Below are positions 1-8,221 of a stretch of DNA of 23,101 bases, piece after piece. Source of the DNA: JBOGEN01 sp050743265. GTDB lineage: Bacteria > Actinomycetota > Actinomycetes > JBOGEN01. Below the pieces are notes generated by a model that ran no database searches, was not told where the DNA came from, and saw only the letters and a list, made by a program, of their open reading frames with translations. The translations under genes and the position numbers were made by a program. The stretch is from the NCBI GenBank assembly GCA_050743265.1, contig JBOGEN010000135.1, positions 1-23,101 of the forward strand, read 5' to 3'. Position 1 is the first letter of the stretch, and each line of letters starts with the position of its first letter.

Positions 1-29
1 CTCGGCCACGGGTTCAGGAACTGGTCCAA

Positions 30-638
30 CTACAGACTGCGACTACTGCTTGCCTGCGGCCTCGACTGGAAGACACCCTTGACACCACGGATCAGAAGCC
101 GCCGTCCACGGTTCGTGGCGTAGAGCCTCTTTACCTTCTTTTTCTTTGCATCGTAGCCTTTGGCGAAGTTGTCCCCCAGTCGAACAGCGATGAGCGCATC
201 CGCCACGTCTACCGCTAGGTCCTGCGCGGCTTCTGGATAATCTCCCCACGCTTGCACGGCGCATTGAGCCAGCCTCCGTTGGCCATCAAAACTAGGATCG
301 TTCGCCTCAGCAATCACGCGTACACAGTCACTGAGCAAGCCATCGGAGTTCTTGACAAGAATGTTGATCCGGGATGATCTGTCTGGAGCAGCGAGGACCT
401 CATCCAGGACTTCACCTGGCGGGACCCATATAACAGGGATCCCGTCCTCGTACAGGAGGTCATCCAGGCCATCAAGGTCAATGGACTCGCTCCAATTCGG
501 CGGCCACTTCGCTCGGATCTGGGCGCCGATCTGCGAGAAAAGGCGAAGGTCCAACCTCGGCAAGTTCGTCCGAAGTTGCTCCGAGAGACCTTGCCAAGAC
601 GTCGAAGGCTGGCTCCAGATTCTCTGGAGCCGATGCAT
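30..638 (-). CDS. Hypothetical protein, element cargo
   Basis: This gene encodes 202 residues from an ATG at 638 to a TGA at 30. I do not recognise a domain with a known function. The composition is protein-like and soluble: a Trp-rich N-terminal half (motifs such as WSQPSTSW and KWPPNW), then DGIPVIWVPPGEVLDEVL near residues 68-85, an alpha-helical Ala-rich stretch, and a basic tail around AKKKKVKRLY. There are no membrane segments and no signal peptide. Base composition is clearly less GC-rich than in the chromosomal genes to the right, which fits acquired DNA. The frame stays open far upstream of 638 on the minus strand, but there it lies opposite the xis and int coding regions, so the start was placed at the first ATG that avoids them. 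No convincing Shine-Dalgarno precedes it, so the start is uncertain. It could be a cargo gene; its role is unknown. Confidence 0.6.
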   Translation of the reverse strand: MHRLQRIWSQPSTSWQGLSEQLRTNLPRLDLRLFSQIGAQIRAKWPPNWSESIDLDGLDDLLYEDGIPVIWVPPGEVLDEVLAAPDRSSRINILVKNSDGLLSDCVRVIAEANDPSFDGQRRLAQCAVQAWGDYPEAAQDLAVDVADALIAVRLGDNFAKGYDAKKKKVKRLYATNRGRRLLIRGVKGVFQSRPQASSSRSL

Positions 639-664
639 GGCGGCAAACTGCTCTGAGACGCGCG

Positions 665-817
665 GTCCGCGACCCCGCCTCGGCCCGGTACGCGGACGTG
701 ACGGTGATCCGCCGGGATCCGTTCGCGGACACCGACCCGGACAGGGACGCGGACTCGCAGCGAAGGCCGTCAACGGTGAGCGCAGCGAATCGCGCAGCGG
801 CGCGTCAGCGCCCTTGA
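665..817 (+). pseudogene. Possible C-terminal tail of an element protein
   Basis: A plus-strand frame here reads VRDPASARYADVTVIRR, then an Asp-rich stretch and a Ser/Ala/Arg tail, ending at TGA 815-817. The position just upstream of the excisionase is where the replication initiator normally sits in AICE-type elements, so this may be the remnant end of such a gene. Upstream the frame runs antisense through the minus-strand hypothetical gene, so no full-length gene is present. The link to a replication initiator is inference from position only; no Rep domain is visible. Confidence 0.25.
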
Positions 818-919
818 CGGACACAGCGAAGGCCGGAGCCTGTGCGGGCGCAGGGGAGGACGACGACAGCAACGGACGGTACGGACAGCAACCACGACGG
901 ACGACTCGGGGTGAGGGAG

Positions 920-1105
920 ATGGAAAGGCTTCTGTTGAAGGCGGACGAGGCGGCCGAGGTTCTGGGCCTGTCTCGGCGGACGGTGTACATGCTGATGGCG
1001 GCTGGGTCCCTCCAGTCGGTGAAGATCGGCGGCTGCCGTCGGATCCCTGCTGACTCGCTGCGGGACTACGTCGAGACTCTGCGCGAGTCCGGGGGAGTGG
1101 CGTGA
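920..1105 (+). CDS. xis: Excisionase-like HTH DNA-binding protein
   Basis: The product is 61 residues and consists of one MerR/excisionase-type winged helix. The pattern is LLLKADEAAEVLGLSRRTVY (recognition helix), then LMAAGSLQSVKIGG, where the wing begins, and RRIPADSLRDYV, the usual end of the 'excisionase family DNA-binding' fold. Proteins of this family bend DNA at attachment sites and steer the integrase toward excision; some also act as regulators. The ATG at 920 gives the compact family length; an in-frame start at 842 would add a 26-residue Gly/Asp/Arg-rich extension with no similarity to the family. The stop TGA overlaps the GTG start of the integrase (GTGA, 1102-1105), so the two were built for coupled translation. 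Confidence 0.8.
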   Translation: MERLLLKADEAAEVLGLSRRTVYMLMAAGSLQSVKIGGCRRIPADSLRDYVETLRESGGVA

Positions 1106-2226
1106 CGAGTCGTCGACGTCGACGACGGTTCGGCTCGGTGCGTGGGCTGCCGTGTGGTAGGTACCAAGCCGGTACTCGCTGCCCTCGGGCGAGACGGTGA
1201 ACGCGGAACGGACGTTCGCCACGAAGGTCGAGGCCGATCGCTACCTGGCCGATGTCGACCTGAGAATGGCTGCCGCCACTTGGGTCGATCCTCGCCGGGG
1301 GCAGATCACCGTTGCTCAGTACGCGTCGATGTGGATGGACTCGGCGACGCACCTGCGTCCGAAGACGAGGGCGGGCTACGCCTCCCTGATCCGGTGCGTG
1401 ATCCTGCCGTCGCTTGGCCGGGTGAGGCTGGGTGATCTTCGTCCGGTCCGCGTACGCGAATGGGTCGCGGAGTGCACACGTCGAGGACTGAGCGCGTCGA
1501 GGGTTCGGCAGTCCTACAGGCTGCTGTCGCAAATGATGGCGACCGCGCAGCTGGACGGCTTCATCGCCACGTCGCCCTGCGTGGGTGTGAGGCTGCCGCG
1601 TTTGCCGGAGCCTGAGCCCGAGGTGCTGACGGCGCAGCAGGTCGATGGGCTGGCGCGTGAGATGCCGTCCCCGTACGGGCTGTTCACGCTCGCGCTGGCC
1701 TACACGGGGTGCCGGTTCGGGGAGATGGCCGCGGTGCGTCGCCGGTTCCTCGACCTCGAGGGACGGTGCCTGACAGTGGCGGCCTCTCTGTCGGACGCGA
1801 ACGGTGTCATGACGGGTGGAGGAGCCGAAGTCGCATCAGCACCGGGTGATCACGTTGCCCGCGTTTCTCGTAGAGGCCTTGGGCAAGCACATGGGTGCTG
1901 GCCAGCGAAAGGTGGCCGACGTCCTGGTGTTCACCAGCCCGGATGGCCTGCCGATCCGGCACACGAACTTCATGCGCCGCGTGTGGAACCCGGCCAAGGA
2001 ACGAGCAGGCTTGCCGGACGTGACGCCGCACGACCTCAGAGCGACCCATGCGACGTGGCTGTACGACATGGGCTGGTCTCCGGTCGAGATCGCGGCACGC
2101 CTCGGCCACTCGAAGGCGACGGTGACGACCAAGCACTACGCCCGTCGCGTGGTGGGCCGGGACGTCGAGATCGCTGCTGGTCTCGACGCTCTGCACGACA
2201 AGGTAGAGGGCGAAGTCCAGCCATGA
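1102..2226 (+). pseudogene. int: Tyrosine recombinase/integrase, two frameshifts
   Basis: This is a phage-type tyrosine integrase of about 374 codons when its frames are joined. It opens at GTG 1102 with a basic start (TSRRRRRFGSV), followed by an arm-binding segment, a SAM-like core-binding domain (QYASMWMDSATHLRPKTRAG) and the catalytic domain. All active-site elements are present: Arg in TGCRFGEM, Lys in EEPKSHQHRVITLP, HDLRATHAT, LGHSKATVTTKHYA with the nucleophilic Tyr. Two breaks are seen. Near 1170 the reading frame must gain one base to continue GRYQA as RYSLPSGET (one C seems missing). Near 1814-1816 it must lose one base to go from NGVMT to VEEPKS (one G too many). The two shifts cancel, so the final frame equals the starting one. 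As written the gene is non-functional; sequencing error in short C and G runs is an alternative. Confidence 0.85.
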
Positions 2227-2240
2227 TCACCGGACGAGAT

Positions 2241-2259
2241 CTGGCACGTGGCTGGCACG
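2241..2259. repeat. Direct repeat between int and tRNA-Arg
   Basis: The octamer CTGGCACG occurs at 2241-2248 and again at 2252-2259, 11 bp apart, that is one helical turn. It lies between the integrase stop and the tRNA attachment site, where arm-type integrase or excisionase sites are usually found. Assignment as a binding site is inference. Confidence 0.35.
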
Positions 2260-2279
2260 CGGCGGCCTCGTTGATCTTG

Positions 2280-2316
2280 GGTCAGCCGGCGACAATTGTC
2301 GATCATGGCGCTGACC
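2280..2316. repeat. Nested inverted repeats beside attachment site
   Basis: A perfect 12-bp palindrome, CGACAATTGTCG (2290-2301), sits inside a wider inverted repeat with arms GGTCAGC (2280-2286) and GCTGACC (2310-2316). There is no U-tract. It may be the integrase terminator or part of the recombination site; it ends 15 bp before the tRNA 3' end. Confidence 0.4.
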
Positions 2317-2331
2317 TGGGGAAACGGTGGG

Positions 2332-2380
2332 TGCCCCCGGCAGGATTCGAACCTGCGACACACGGTTTAGGAAACCGTTG
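2332..2380 (-). other. Presumed attachment-site core in tRNA 3' half
   Basis: Tyrosine integrases of this kind recombine in the 3' half of a tRNA gene and rebuild it from element DNA. The segment from the anticodon loop to the 3' end is therefore the likely att core. Only one copy lies in the window, so its exact limits cannot be defined. Confidence 0.45.
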
Positions 2381-2404
2381 CTCTATCCCCTGAGCTACGA
2401 GGGC
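2332..2404 (-). tRNA. tRNA-Arg (anticodon CCT)
   Basis: The minus strand folds into a 73-nt cloverleaf. The acceptor stem GCCCTCG pairs with CGGGGGC (one T-G wobble), followed by discriminator A. The D arm is GCTC/GAGC, the anticodon stem ACGGT/ACCGT with loop TTCCTAA (anticodon CCT, reading AGG), the variable loop has five bases, and the T arm is GCAGG/CCTGC with loop TTCGAAT. The CCA end is not encoded (the genome reads CCC). Its 3' end faces the integrase gene, the usual orientation for a tRNA used as an attachment site. Confidence 0.95.
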
Positions 2405-2505
2405 TCGCCTGCGGGTTCGTCCGTCACGGGGTCTCCTGGACAGCCAGCCTCACAACCAAGGAGACCACCGAGGGCCGCCACCGCAGCAGACTGCATGGTA
2501 GGGGA

Positions 2506-2530
2506 CACGTGGGAGTCCAGATCCCACGTG
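2506..2530 (-). terminator. Hairpin after UvrA-like gene
   Basis: Arms CACGTGGGA (2506-2514) and TCCCACGTG (2522-2530) form a perfect 9-bp stem with a 7-nt loop, starting 10 nt beyond the stop codon of the UvrA-like gene. No U-tract follows on the minus strand, so it would be a U-less terminator of the kind common in high-GC actinobacteria. Confidence 0.55.
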
Positions 2531-2540
2531 ATGCCCCCGG

Positions 2541-4934
2541 TCAGGTGCCGACGTAGGCAGCGAGGTGCTCACCGGTGAGGGTCGAGCGGTCGGCGATGAG
2601 ATCGGCAGGTGTGCCTTCGAAGACGATCCGGCCGCCGTCGTGGCCCGCGCCCGGACCGAGATCGATGATCCAGTCGGCGTGTGCCATCACCGCTTGGTGG
2701 TGCTCGATGACGACGACCGACTTGCCGGAGTCGACGAGCCGGTCGAGCAGGCCGAGTAGCTGCTCCACGTCGGCGAGGTGCAGGCCGGTGGTCGGCTCGT
2801 CGAGGACGTAGACGTCGCCCTTCTCGGCCATCTGCGTGGCCAGCTTGAGCCGCTGCCGCTCCCCGCCGGACAGCGTGGTGAGCGGCTGGCCCAGGCTGAC
2901 ATACCCGAGCCCGACGTCGGCGAGCCTGACGAGGACCTTGAGCGCGGCCGGCGTATGCGCCTCGCCGTCGCCGAAGAACTCCAGGGCTTCGCTGACGGGC
3001 ATTGCCAGCACGTCGGCGATGTTCCGGCCGCCGAACGTGTACTCCAGCACCGCCGCCTGGAACCGCTTCCCCTCGCACTCCTCGCACGTTGTCTCGACGG
3101 TAGCCATCACGCCCAGCTCGGTGTAGATGACGCCGGCCCCGTTGCAGCTGGGGCAGGCGCCCTCGGAGTTGGAGCTGAACAGGGCCGGCTTCACGCCGTT
3201 GGCCTTCGCGAAGGCCTTGCGGATCGGGTCGAGCAGCCCGGTGTACGTCGCCGGGTTGCTCCGACGCGAGCCTCGGATCGCCCCCTGGTCAATCACCACG
3301 ACGCCAGCGCGATCGGCGACCGAGCCTTGGATCAGTGAGCTCTTGCCGGAGCCGGCGACGCCCGTGAGCACACACAGCAGCCCGAGCGGGATGTCGACGT
3401 CCACGTCCTGGAGGTTGTGCGTGGACGCGCCGCGGACCTCCAGCGCGCCGGAAGCGGAGCGCACCGATCCCTTGAGTGCCGCACGGTCATCGAGATGGCG
3501 GCCGGTGGTGGTGTCACTGCCCCGCAGCCCCTCCACGGTGCCCACGAAGCAGACGGTGCCGCCATTCGTGCCGGCGCCCGGGCCGAGGTCGACGACGTGG
3601 TCGGCGATCGTGATCGTCTCCGGCTTGTGCTCCACGACGAGCACCGTGTTGCCCTTGTCGCGGAGCTGCAGCAGCAGCCTGTTCATCCGCTCGATGTCGT
3701 GAGGGTGCATGCCGATCGTGGGCTCGTCGAAGACGTAGGTGACGTCGGTGAGCGACGAGCCGAGGTGCCGGATCATCTTGGTGCGCTGAGCCTCGCCCCC
3801 GGACAGCGTTCCCGACGGCCGGTCGAGCGAGAGATAGCCCAACCCGATCTCCGCGAACGAGTCGAGCAGGTGCTGAAGGCCGGCCAGCAGCGGCGCCACC
3901 GACGGCTCCTCGAGGCCCCGGACCCACTCGGCCAGGTCGCTGATCTGCATCGAGCAGACCTCGGCGATGTTCCTGCCCTTGATCTTCGAGGACAGGACCT
4001 CCTTGGTGAGCCGGGTGCCGTCGCACTCGGGGCAGGTCTGAAAGGTGACCGCGCGTTCCACGAAGGCGCGGATGTGGGGCTGCATCGCGTCGACGTCCTT
4101 GGACAGCATCGACTTCTGGATCTTCGGGATCACGCCCTCGTACGTGAGGTTGACCCCCTCGACCTTGATCTTCGTCGGCTGCCCGTAGAGCAGCTTGTCG
4201 AGGTCCTTCTTGCTGTACGTGCCGATCGGCTTGTCCATGTCGAAGCCGGCACCGCTGAAGATCCGGCCGTACCAGCCGTCCATGCTGTAGCCGGGGACCG
4301 TGAGTGCACCCTGGCTGAGGGACTTGCTCTCGTCGTACAGCGCCGTGAGGTCGAAGTCGCTGACAGCGCCCATGCCCTCGCAGCGCGGGCACATGCCACC
4401 CAGGTACACGGCGTCGCGCACCACGCTCTTCTCCACACGGCCACCGGCCTTGTCGGTGCTCATGACCCCGCTCGCCGTCCGGGTCGGGACGTTGAACGAG
4501 TAGGCGGTCGGCGGTCCGATGTGTGGCTTGCCGAGCCTGCTGAAGAGAATGCGCAGCATCGCGTTCGCGTCCGTCACGGTGCCGACGGTGGAGCGGGGGT
4601 TGGAGCCCATGCGCTCCTGGTCGACGATGATCGCCGTGGTCAGCCCGTCCAGCCGGTCGACGTCGGGCCGGGCGAGGTTCGGCATGAAACCCTGCACGAA
4701 AGCGCTGTAGGTCTCGTTGATCATCCGCTGCGACTCCGCGGCGATCGTGTCGAACACCAGCGAGCTCTTGCCCGAGCCGGAGACTCCGGTGAACGCCGTC
4801 AGCCGGCGCTTCGGGATCTCGACGCTGAGGTCCTTGAGGTTGTTCTCGCGCGCGCCCTGCACGCGGATCAGCTCGTGGCTGTCGGCGAGGTGCGGGGCAG
4901 ACGAGTGCGTGTCCGTCCTCGTGGCCGTGCTCAT
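2541..4934 (-). CDS. UvrA-like ABC ATPase (class II / DrrC type)
   Basis: The product has 797 residues, shorter than housekeeping UvrA (about 950) and typical of the class II UvrA/DrrC branch. Two ATPase heads are visible. Head 1 has a Walker A at about residues 50-58 (GVSGSGKSS), signature LSGGEAQR and Walker B YVFDEPTIG. Head 2 has GVAGSGKSS, LSGGERQR and YVLDEPTTG. Zinc-type cysteine clusters (CPRCEG, CPECDG, CPSCNG with CEECEG) are inserted as in UvrA. Known members bind DNA and protect against DNA-binding drugs such as daunorubicin or assist repair; the UvrB-interaction region is reduced in this class. The ATG at 4934 is chosen over one 18 nt upstream because AGGTGGAG stands just before it. 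A decayed VOC gene lies upstream on the same strand; VOC and UvrA-like genes are often neighbours in actinobacteria. Substrate unknown. Confidence 0.93.
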   Translation of the reverse strand: MSTATRTDTHSSAPHLADSHELIRVQGARENNLKDLSVEIPKRRLTAFTGVSGSGKSSLVFDTIAAESQRMINETYSAFVQGFMPNLARPDVDRLDGLTTAIIVDQERMGSNPRSTVGTVTDANAMLRILFSRLGKPHIGPPTAYSFNVPTRTASGVMSTDKAGGRVEKSVVRDAVYLGGMCPRCEGMGAVSDFDLTALYDESKSLSQGALTVPGYSMDGWYGRIFSGAGFDMDKPIGTYSKKDLDKLLYGQPTKIKVEGVNLTYEGVIPKIQKSMLSKDVDAMQPHIRAFVERAVTFQTCPECDGTRLTKEVLSSKIKGRNIAEVCSMQISDLAEWVRGLEEPSVAPLLAGLQHLLDSFAEIGLGYLSLDRPSGTLSGGEAQRTKMIRHLGSSLTDVTYVFDEPTIGMHPHDIERMNRLLLQLRDKGNTVLVVEHKPETITIADHVVDLGPGAGTNGGTVCFVGTVEGLRGSDTTTGRHLDDRAALKGSVRSASGALEVRGASTHNLQDVDVDIPLGLLCVLTGVAGSGKSSLIQGSVADRAGVVVIDQGAIRGSRRSNPATYTGLLDPIRKAFAKANGVKPALFSSNSEGACPSCNGAGVIYTELGVMATVETTCEECEGKRFQAAVLEYTFGGRNIADVLAMPVSEALEFFGDGEAHTPAALKVLVRLADVGLGYVSLGQPLTTLSGGERQRLKLATQMAEKGDVYVLDEPTTGLHLADVEQLLGLLDRLVDSGKSVVVIEHHQAVMAHADWIIDLGPGAGHDGGRIVFEGTPADLIADRSTLTGEHLAAYVGT

Positions 4935-5001
4935 CGTGTCTCCACCTGTCATCTGTCGCGCGGGGCCGCCTTTGCGGTCTCCGTCGGCGTCGCCTGGCTC
5001 G

Positions 5002-5010
5002 ATCTAACCA
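5002..5010 (-). promoter_or_regulatory. Candidate extended -10 for UvrA-like gene
   Basis: On the minus strand the sequence TGGTTAGAT combines an extended TGN with a TTAGAT -10 hexamer, about 67 nt upstream of the gene start. No convincing -35 was found. Confidence 0.3.
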
Positions 5011-5074
5011 GCCTCGAGCAGGACGTCTGGTCGGTCTCGCGACGGCGCCGAGCGCGGGAGCGGGGGTCGGGCAC

Positions 5075-5246
5075 TCACCGGTTCTGGAGCAGCCCGAGTA
5101 TGTTGCCGTCGGGGTCGGTGACGGTGGCCACCAAGCGGCCGCCGCCGACGTCGTGCGCGGGCTCCTTCACGGTGGGGCACGGTCTTGATTCCCCGGGTGG
5201 ACGAGCGGGTCATGGTCACACCTGGAGTCGAGGTGGGTGATGCCAT
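5075..5246 (-). pseudogene. VOC/glyoxalase gene with internal deletion
   Basis: Only the two ends of a VOC-superfamily (glyoxalase/bleomycin-resistance type) protein remain. The N-terminal piece starts at ATG 5246 and reads MTRSSTRGIKTV from an internal ATG at 5213. It then runs out of frame into the C-terminal piece, TVKEPAHDVGGGRL followed by VATVTDPDGNILGLLQNR and stop TGA at 5075. An intact relative has roughly 70-80 codons between these parts, including most metal ligands. The junction carries the short repeat ACCGTG on both sides, which suggests a deletion by slippage or recombination. The piece lies upstream of, and in the same direction as, the UvrA-like gene, so the pair was probably once an operon. 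No function is expected. Confidence 0.75.
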
Positions 5247-5253
5247 GGCGGTC

Positions 5254-5259
5254 ACGCTA
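5254..5259 (-). promoter_or_regulatory. Relic -10 box of the VOC gene
   Basis: TAGCGT on the minus strand ends 7 nt before the ATG at 5246. This spacing would start transcription at or next to the start codon, that is a leaderless mRNA. It may now drive the UvrA-like gene through the pseudogene. Confidence 0.4.
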
Positions 5260-5308
5260 GGTGCGGCTCGGTGATCGGCGCTTCTCGATTCCTGATCGGT
5301 CCGGGTCC

Positions 5309-5386
5309 CCTGTTTCGCCAGCCCGACCAGCTCGGTGAGGCGACTGCTGCCGGTGCCCAGCGACGGGCAGCCGACCGCGAAACAGG
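5309..5386 (-). repeat. Long-range inverted repeat after methyltransferase
   Basis: CCTGTTTCGC (5309-5318) and GCGAAACAGG (5377-5386) are perfect 10-bp inverted arms 58 bp apart. A second stem, GCTGCC/GGCAGC (5346-5351, 5366-5371), nests inside. The structure begins 12 nt past the methyltransferase stop, so it may terminate that transcript or stabilise its 3' end. Confidence 0.4.
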
Positions 5387-5398
5387 CCCTCGGTGCCG

Positions 5399-6127
5399 CT
5401 AGCGCGACCGCCGGCCCGAGCGAGCGTGCGGGATCAGGCCCGCGAGGCTTCGGGCCCGGCCCGGGCCGGGCGAGCCGTTGCGGCCGGCCGTACGCCGGAA
5501 CTCGACCATCTTCAGCCCGCGCGGATGGCCCCAGTCACCCACGTAGCTGGCCTTCCACGGACTGAAGCTCGCAGCCCAGGCGAGGTCGCCGCGGTAGTAG
5601 AAGAACGGGTTGCGCTCGGTCCACGCGCCGCGCGCCCCGGGCTGGACGTCGTCCAGCGGGAAGTCCTTCGGGGCCTCGGAGAAGGTCGCGAAGAAGCGCC
5701 CGCCTGGCGCCATGACGTGCGCCACCCGGTACAGGCAGAGCCGGATGTGGTTGAGCGGGATGTGCGAGAACAGCGACGGGGCGATCGCGTAGTCGAACGG
5801 GACGCCGAAGTCGCAGTCGAAGCGGTCGGTCGCGCGGAGGTTCTCCCGCGGCAGCCGTTCCCGCGCGTGCGGGGTCAGCTCGCGCTGGTACCCGGTGTCG
5901 AGCAGCGAGGGGTTGACCTCGATGCCGTGGTAGTGGCCGGGCTCGAGGTACTCGGCGACGCGGACGCCGCCCCGGAGGGTGCCGCAGCCCACGTCCAGCA
6001 GGCGGTGGTGGGGACGCAGGCCGTGCCCGACGAGGAAGTCGAGCTGGAGCCGGCCGACTGTCTCCCACAGCGAGCCGTCGCCGCGGTCAACGGTCTTGAG
6101 GCCCTGGTGTCGTGACCCGTCGCTCAT
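5399..6127 (-). CDS. Class I SAM-dependent methyltransferase
   Basis: The product has 242 residues with a Rossmann-type methyltransferase core. Motif I is LLDVGCGTLRGG near residues 44-55, followed by the acidic strand end HGIEVNPSLL and, further on, the motif IV region PFDYAIAPSLFSHIPLNHI and a motif VI-like APGGRFFATF. These residues bind S-adenosylmethionine; the methyl acceptor cannot be read from the sequence. The C-terminal tail is Arg/Ser/Gly-rich and probably disordered. The ATG at 6127 is chosen because GGGGGAG precedes it with good spacing and because residues upstream of it lack any family pattern. It is transcribed away from typA, with 228 bp between the two starts. No partner gene is coupled to it. 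Confidence 0.85.
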   Translation of the reverse strand: MSDGSRHQGLKTVDRGDGSLWETVGRLQLDFLVGHGLRPHHRLLDVGCGTLRGGVRVAEYLEPGHYHGIEVNPSLLDTGYQRELTPHARERLPRENLRATDRFDCDFGVPFDYAIAPSLFSHIPLNHIRLCLYRVAHVMAPGGRFFATFSEAPKDFPLDDVQPGARGAWTERNPFFYYRGDLAWAASFSPWKASYVGDWGHPRGLKMVEFRRTAGRNGSPGPGRARSLAGLIPHARSGRRSR

Positions 6128-6311
6128 CCGGCTCCCCCGCCCGTCCGGTCCCGCCCCGTTACGTACGCTCCGCGCACAAATGTAACCGCGGCGTGAGCGC
6201 CCTCGGGGCGATATGCGGAAGTCTGCCCAGGGTCGTCGCACCCGGCCCTGTCCGGCCCCCATCCGGCCGCGTCCGTTTTCCGCCAAAGGGGTCCGCCCCG
6301 GGAGGCGCCCC

Positions 6312-6317
6312 TACGAT
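6312..6317 (+). promoter_or_regulatory. Candidate -10 box for typA
   Basis: TACGAT stands 38 nt upstream of the typA ATG and would give a short leader of about 32 nt. No good -35 hexamer was found at the expected distance. Confidence 0.35.
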
Positions 6318-6355
6318 GAGGGCGTATCCACCCTCCTTGACGAGACAGGTGCCGC

Positions 6356-8217
<1,862 letters not shown>

Positions 8218-8221
<4 letters not shown>

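Larger units (their letters stand above)
1..2332. mobile_element. One end of a tRNA-Arg-integrated element (AICE/phage-like)
   Basis: The block contains, in order toward the tRNA, a hypothetical gene of lower GC, a possible element protein tail, an excisionase-like gene and a tyrosine integrase whose end lies about 100 bp from the 3' end of tRNA-Arg(CCT). The xis-int-attachment-site order is typical of actinobacterial integrative elements of the pSAM2 class and of some temperate phages. AT-rich stretches near 120-180 contrast with the GC-rich chromosome to the right. The left boundary is outside the window, so size and cargo are unknown. No Rep, FtsK/Tra or phage structural gene is visible here, so plasmid-like and phage-like origins cannot be separated. 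The integrase is frameshifted twice, so the element may be immobile. Confidence 0.7.

Noticed and set aside
639..1532. Upstream continuation of the minus-strand hypothetical gene to a 500-codon frame
   Set aside because: This part is opposite the xis and int coding regions and is Pro/Arg/Ser-rich shadow sequence; only the portion from 638 to 30 looks like a protein.
1795..1830. Programmed ribosomal frameshift in the integrase
   Set aside because: There is no slippery heptamer with a downstream structure that I can see, and a second independent shift near 1170 makes mutation or sequencing error the simpler explanation.
3417..5240. A 607-codon open frame on the plus strand opposite the UvrA-like gene
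   Set aside because: It lies antisense to a clear UvrA-like gene, is Arg/Val/Asp/Gly-rich without any domain, and arises from GC-rich third positions.
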